Assembly: GCA_944739405.2 (NCBI GenBank)
Contig: OX123197.2
Coordinates: 53,668,047 to 53,732,046 of the forward strand
Length of the DNA stretch: 64,000 nucleotides
Origin: Euclidia mi
Lineage: Eukaryota; Arthropoda; Insecta; Lepidoptera; Erebidae
Reading direction: 5' to 3'
Made by a program: the position numbers and the translations under genes. Under the pieces are notes generated by a model, which was given only the letters and a program-made list of their open reading frames with translations, searched no databases and was not told where the DNA came from. Below are positions 63,771 through 64,000 of this stretch, piece after piece; positions within the stretch are counted from its first letter, which is position 1, and each line of letters begins with the position of its first letter.

Positions 63771-64000
63771 CAGAAGATGGACTACGTTTTGATCTTCACA
63801 ACAATCAACTTCAAAGCTCCAATTAAATATATTATGTAGAGCATAACAATCAGATAGAAAGATAAATCAATCTCGTTCAAAAAAGAACTATCTAGAATGC
63901 TAGTCGAGTCAGAAAATACACCTATAGTAAACCTGGAACTTACTACGGCTCCCGCACAATGTAGCAATAGATTTGTCTGGCTGCTCGAAGCGACGAATAA
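63771..64000. other. Right edge, nothing supported
   Basis: AT-rich DNA without a recognisable gene or repeat. Confidence 0.4.

Overview
This window looks like moth or butterfly (Lepidoptera) genomic DNA. It is AT-rich eukaryotic sequence with no operons or bacterial signals. It carries several dispersed repeats I recognise from lepidopteran genomes: a module ending in a 'tagggtccc...ggtacggaaccct' motif, a tRNA-derived SINE read from 'ccgtggtccagtggata', an 'actttcatcaaaatc'-type repeat end, and a 'ctcctcctttttttgaagtcgg' terminus. I found no convincing host gene, tRNA or rRNA. Almost every long reading frame belongs to a transposable element, so the window is best read as a pile of nested transposons.

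Layout. (1) 1-646: relic of a KRBA2-like integrase-related gene. (2) 3478-10322: a 5'-truncated APE-type LINE piece, then two tail-to-tail copies of a LINE with a restriction-like endonuclease (RLE). The minus-strand RLE copy is split by a Tc1-type DNA transposon (8467-10104) at a TA, inside its ORF. (3) 10323-15770: quiet AT-rich DNA with SINEs and a LINE 3' end. (4) 15771-29212: a three-part nest. A plus-strand LINE is interrupted by a nearly full-length minus-strand LINE of the same family (16692-21487) and by a complete Ty3/gypsy element with a tRNA-Lys primer site (gypsy-1, 22536-29070, target duplication AAGT). (5) 29213-39991: AT-rich DNA with LINE scraps, SINEs, inverted repeats and small MITE-like elements.

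(6) 39992-52609: a second gypsy-type element (gypsy-2, mdg3/Micropia-like). Its pol is cut by a 1.5-kb insertion at TTAA carrying a minisatellite, and by a third complete gypsy-type element (gypsy-3, 45236-50623, target duplication TATC). Removing either insert leaves the gypsy-2 frame continuous. (7) 53171-57946: a BEL/Pao element with young LTRs, missing most of its reverse transcriptase palm and integrase. (8) 58827-63373: a LINE with two uninterrupted ORFs (412 and 980 aa), the only autonomous-looking element here. (9) A SINE lies near the right end.

The most unusual architecture is in gypsy-3. Its gag frame opens inside the LTR and runs through the primer-binding site, and gypsy-2 and gypsy-3 both have candidate tRNA-Leu primer sites displaced by the same five nucleotides from the usual TGG start. 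Other notable points are the RLE LINE family, a 38-bp minisatellite at the 3' end of gypsy-3, and two snap-back palindromes. I see no evidence for a new multi-gene cellular system. The interest lies in element architecture and in the order of insertions. LTR divergence figures are by-eye counts.
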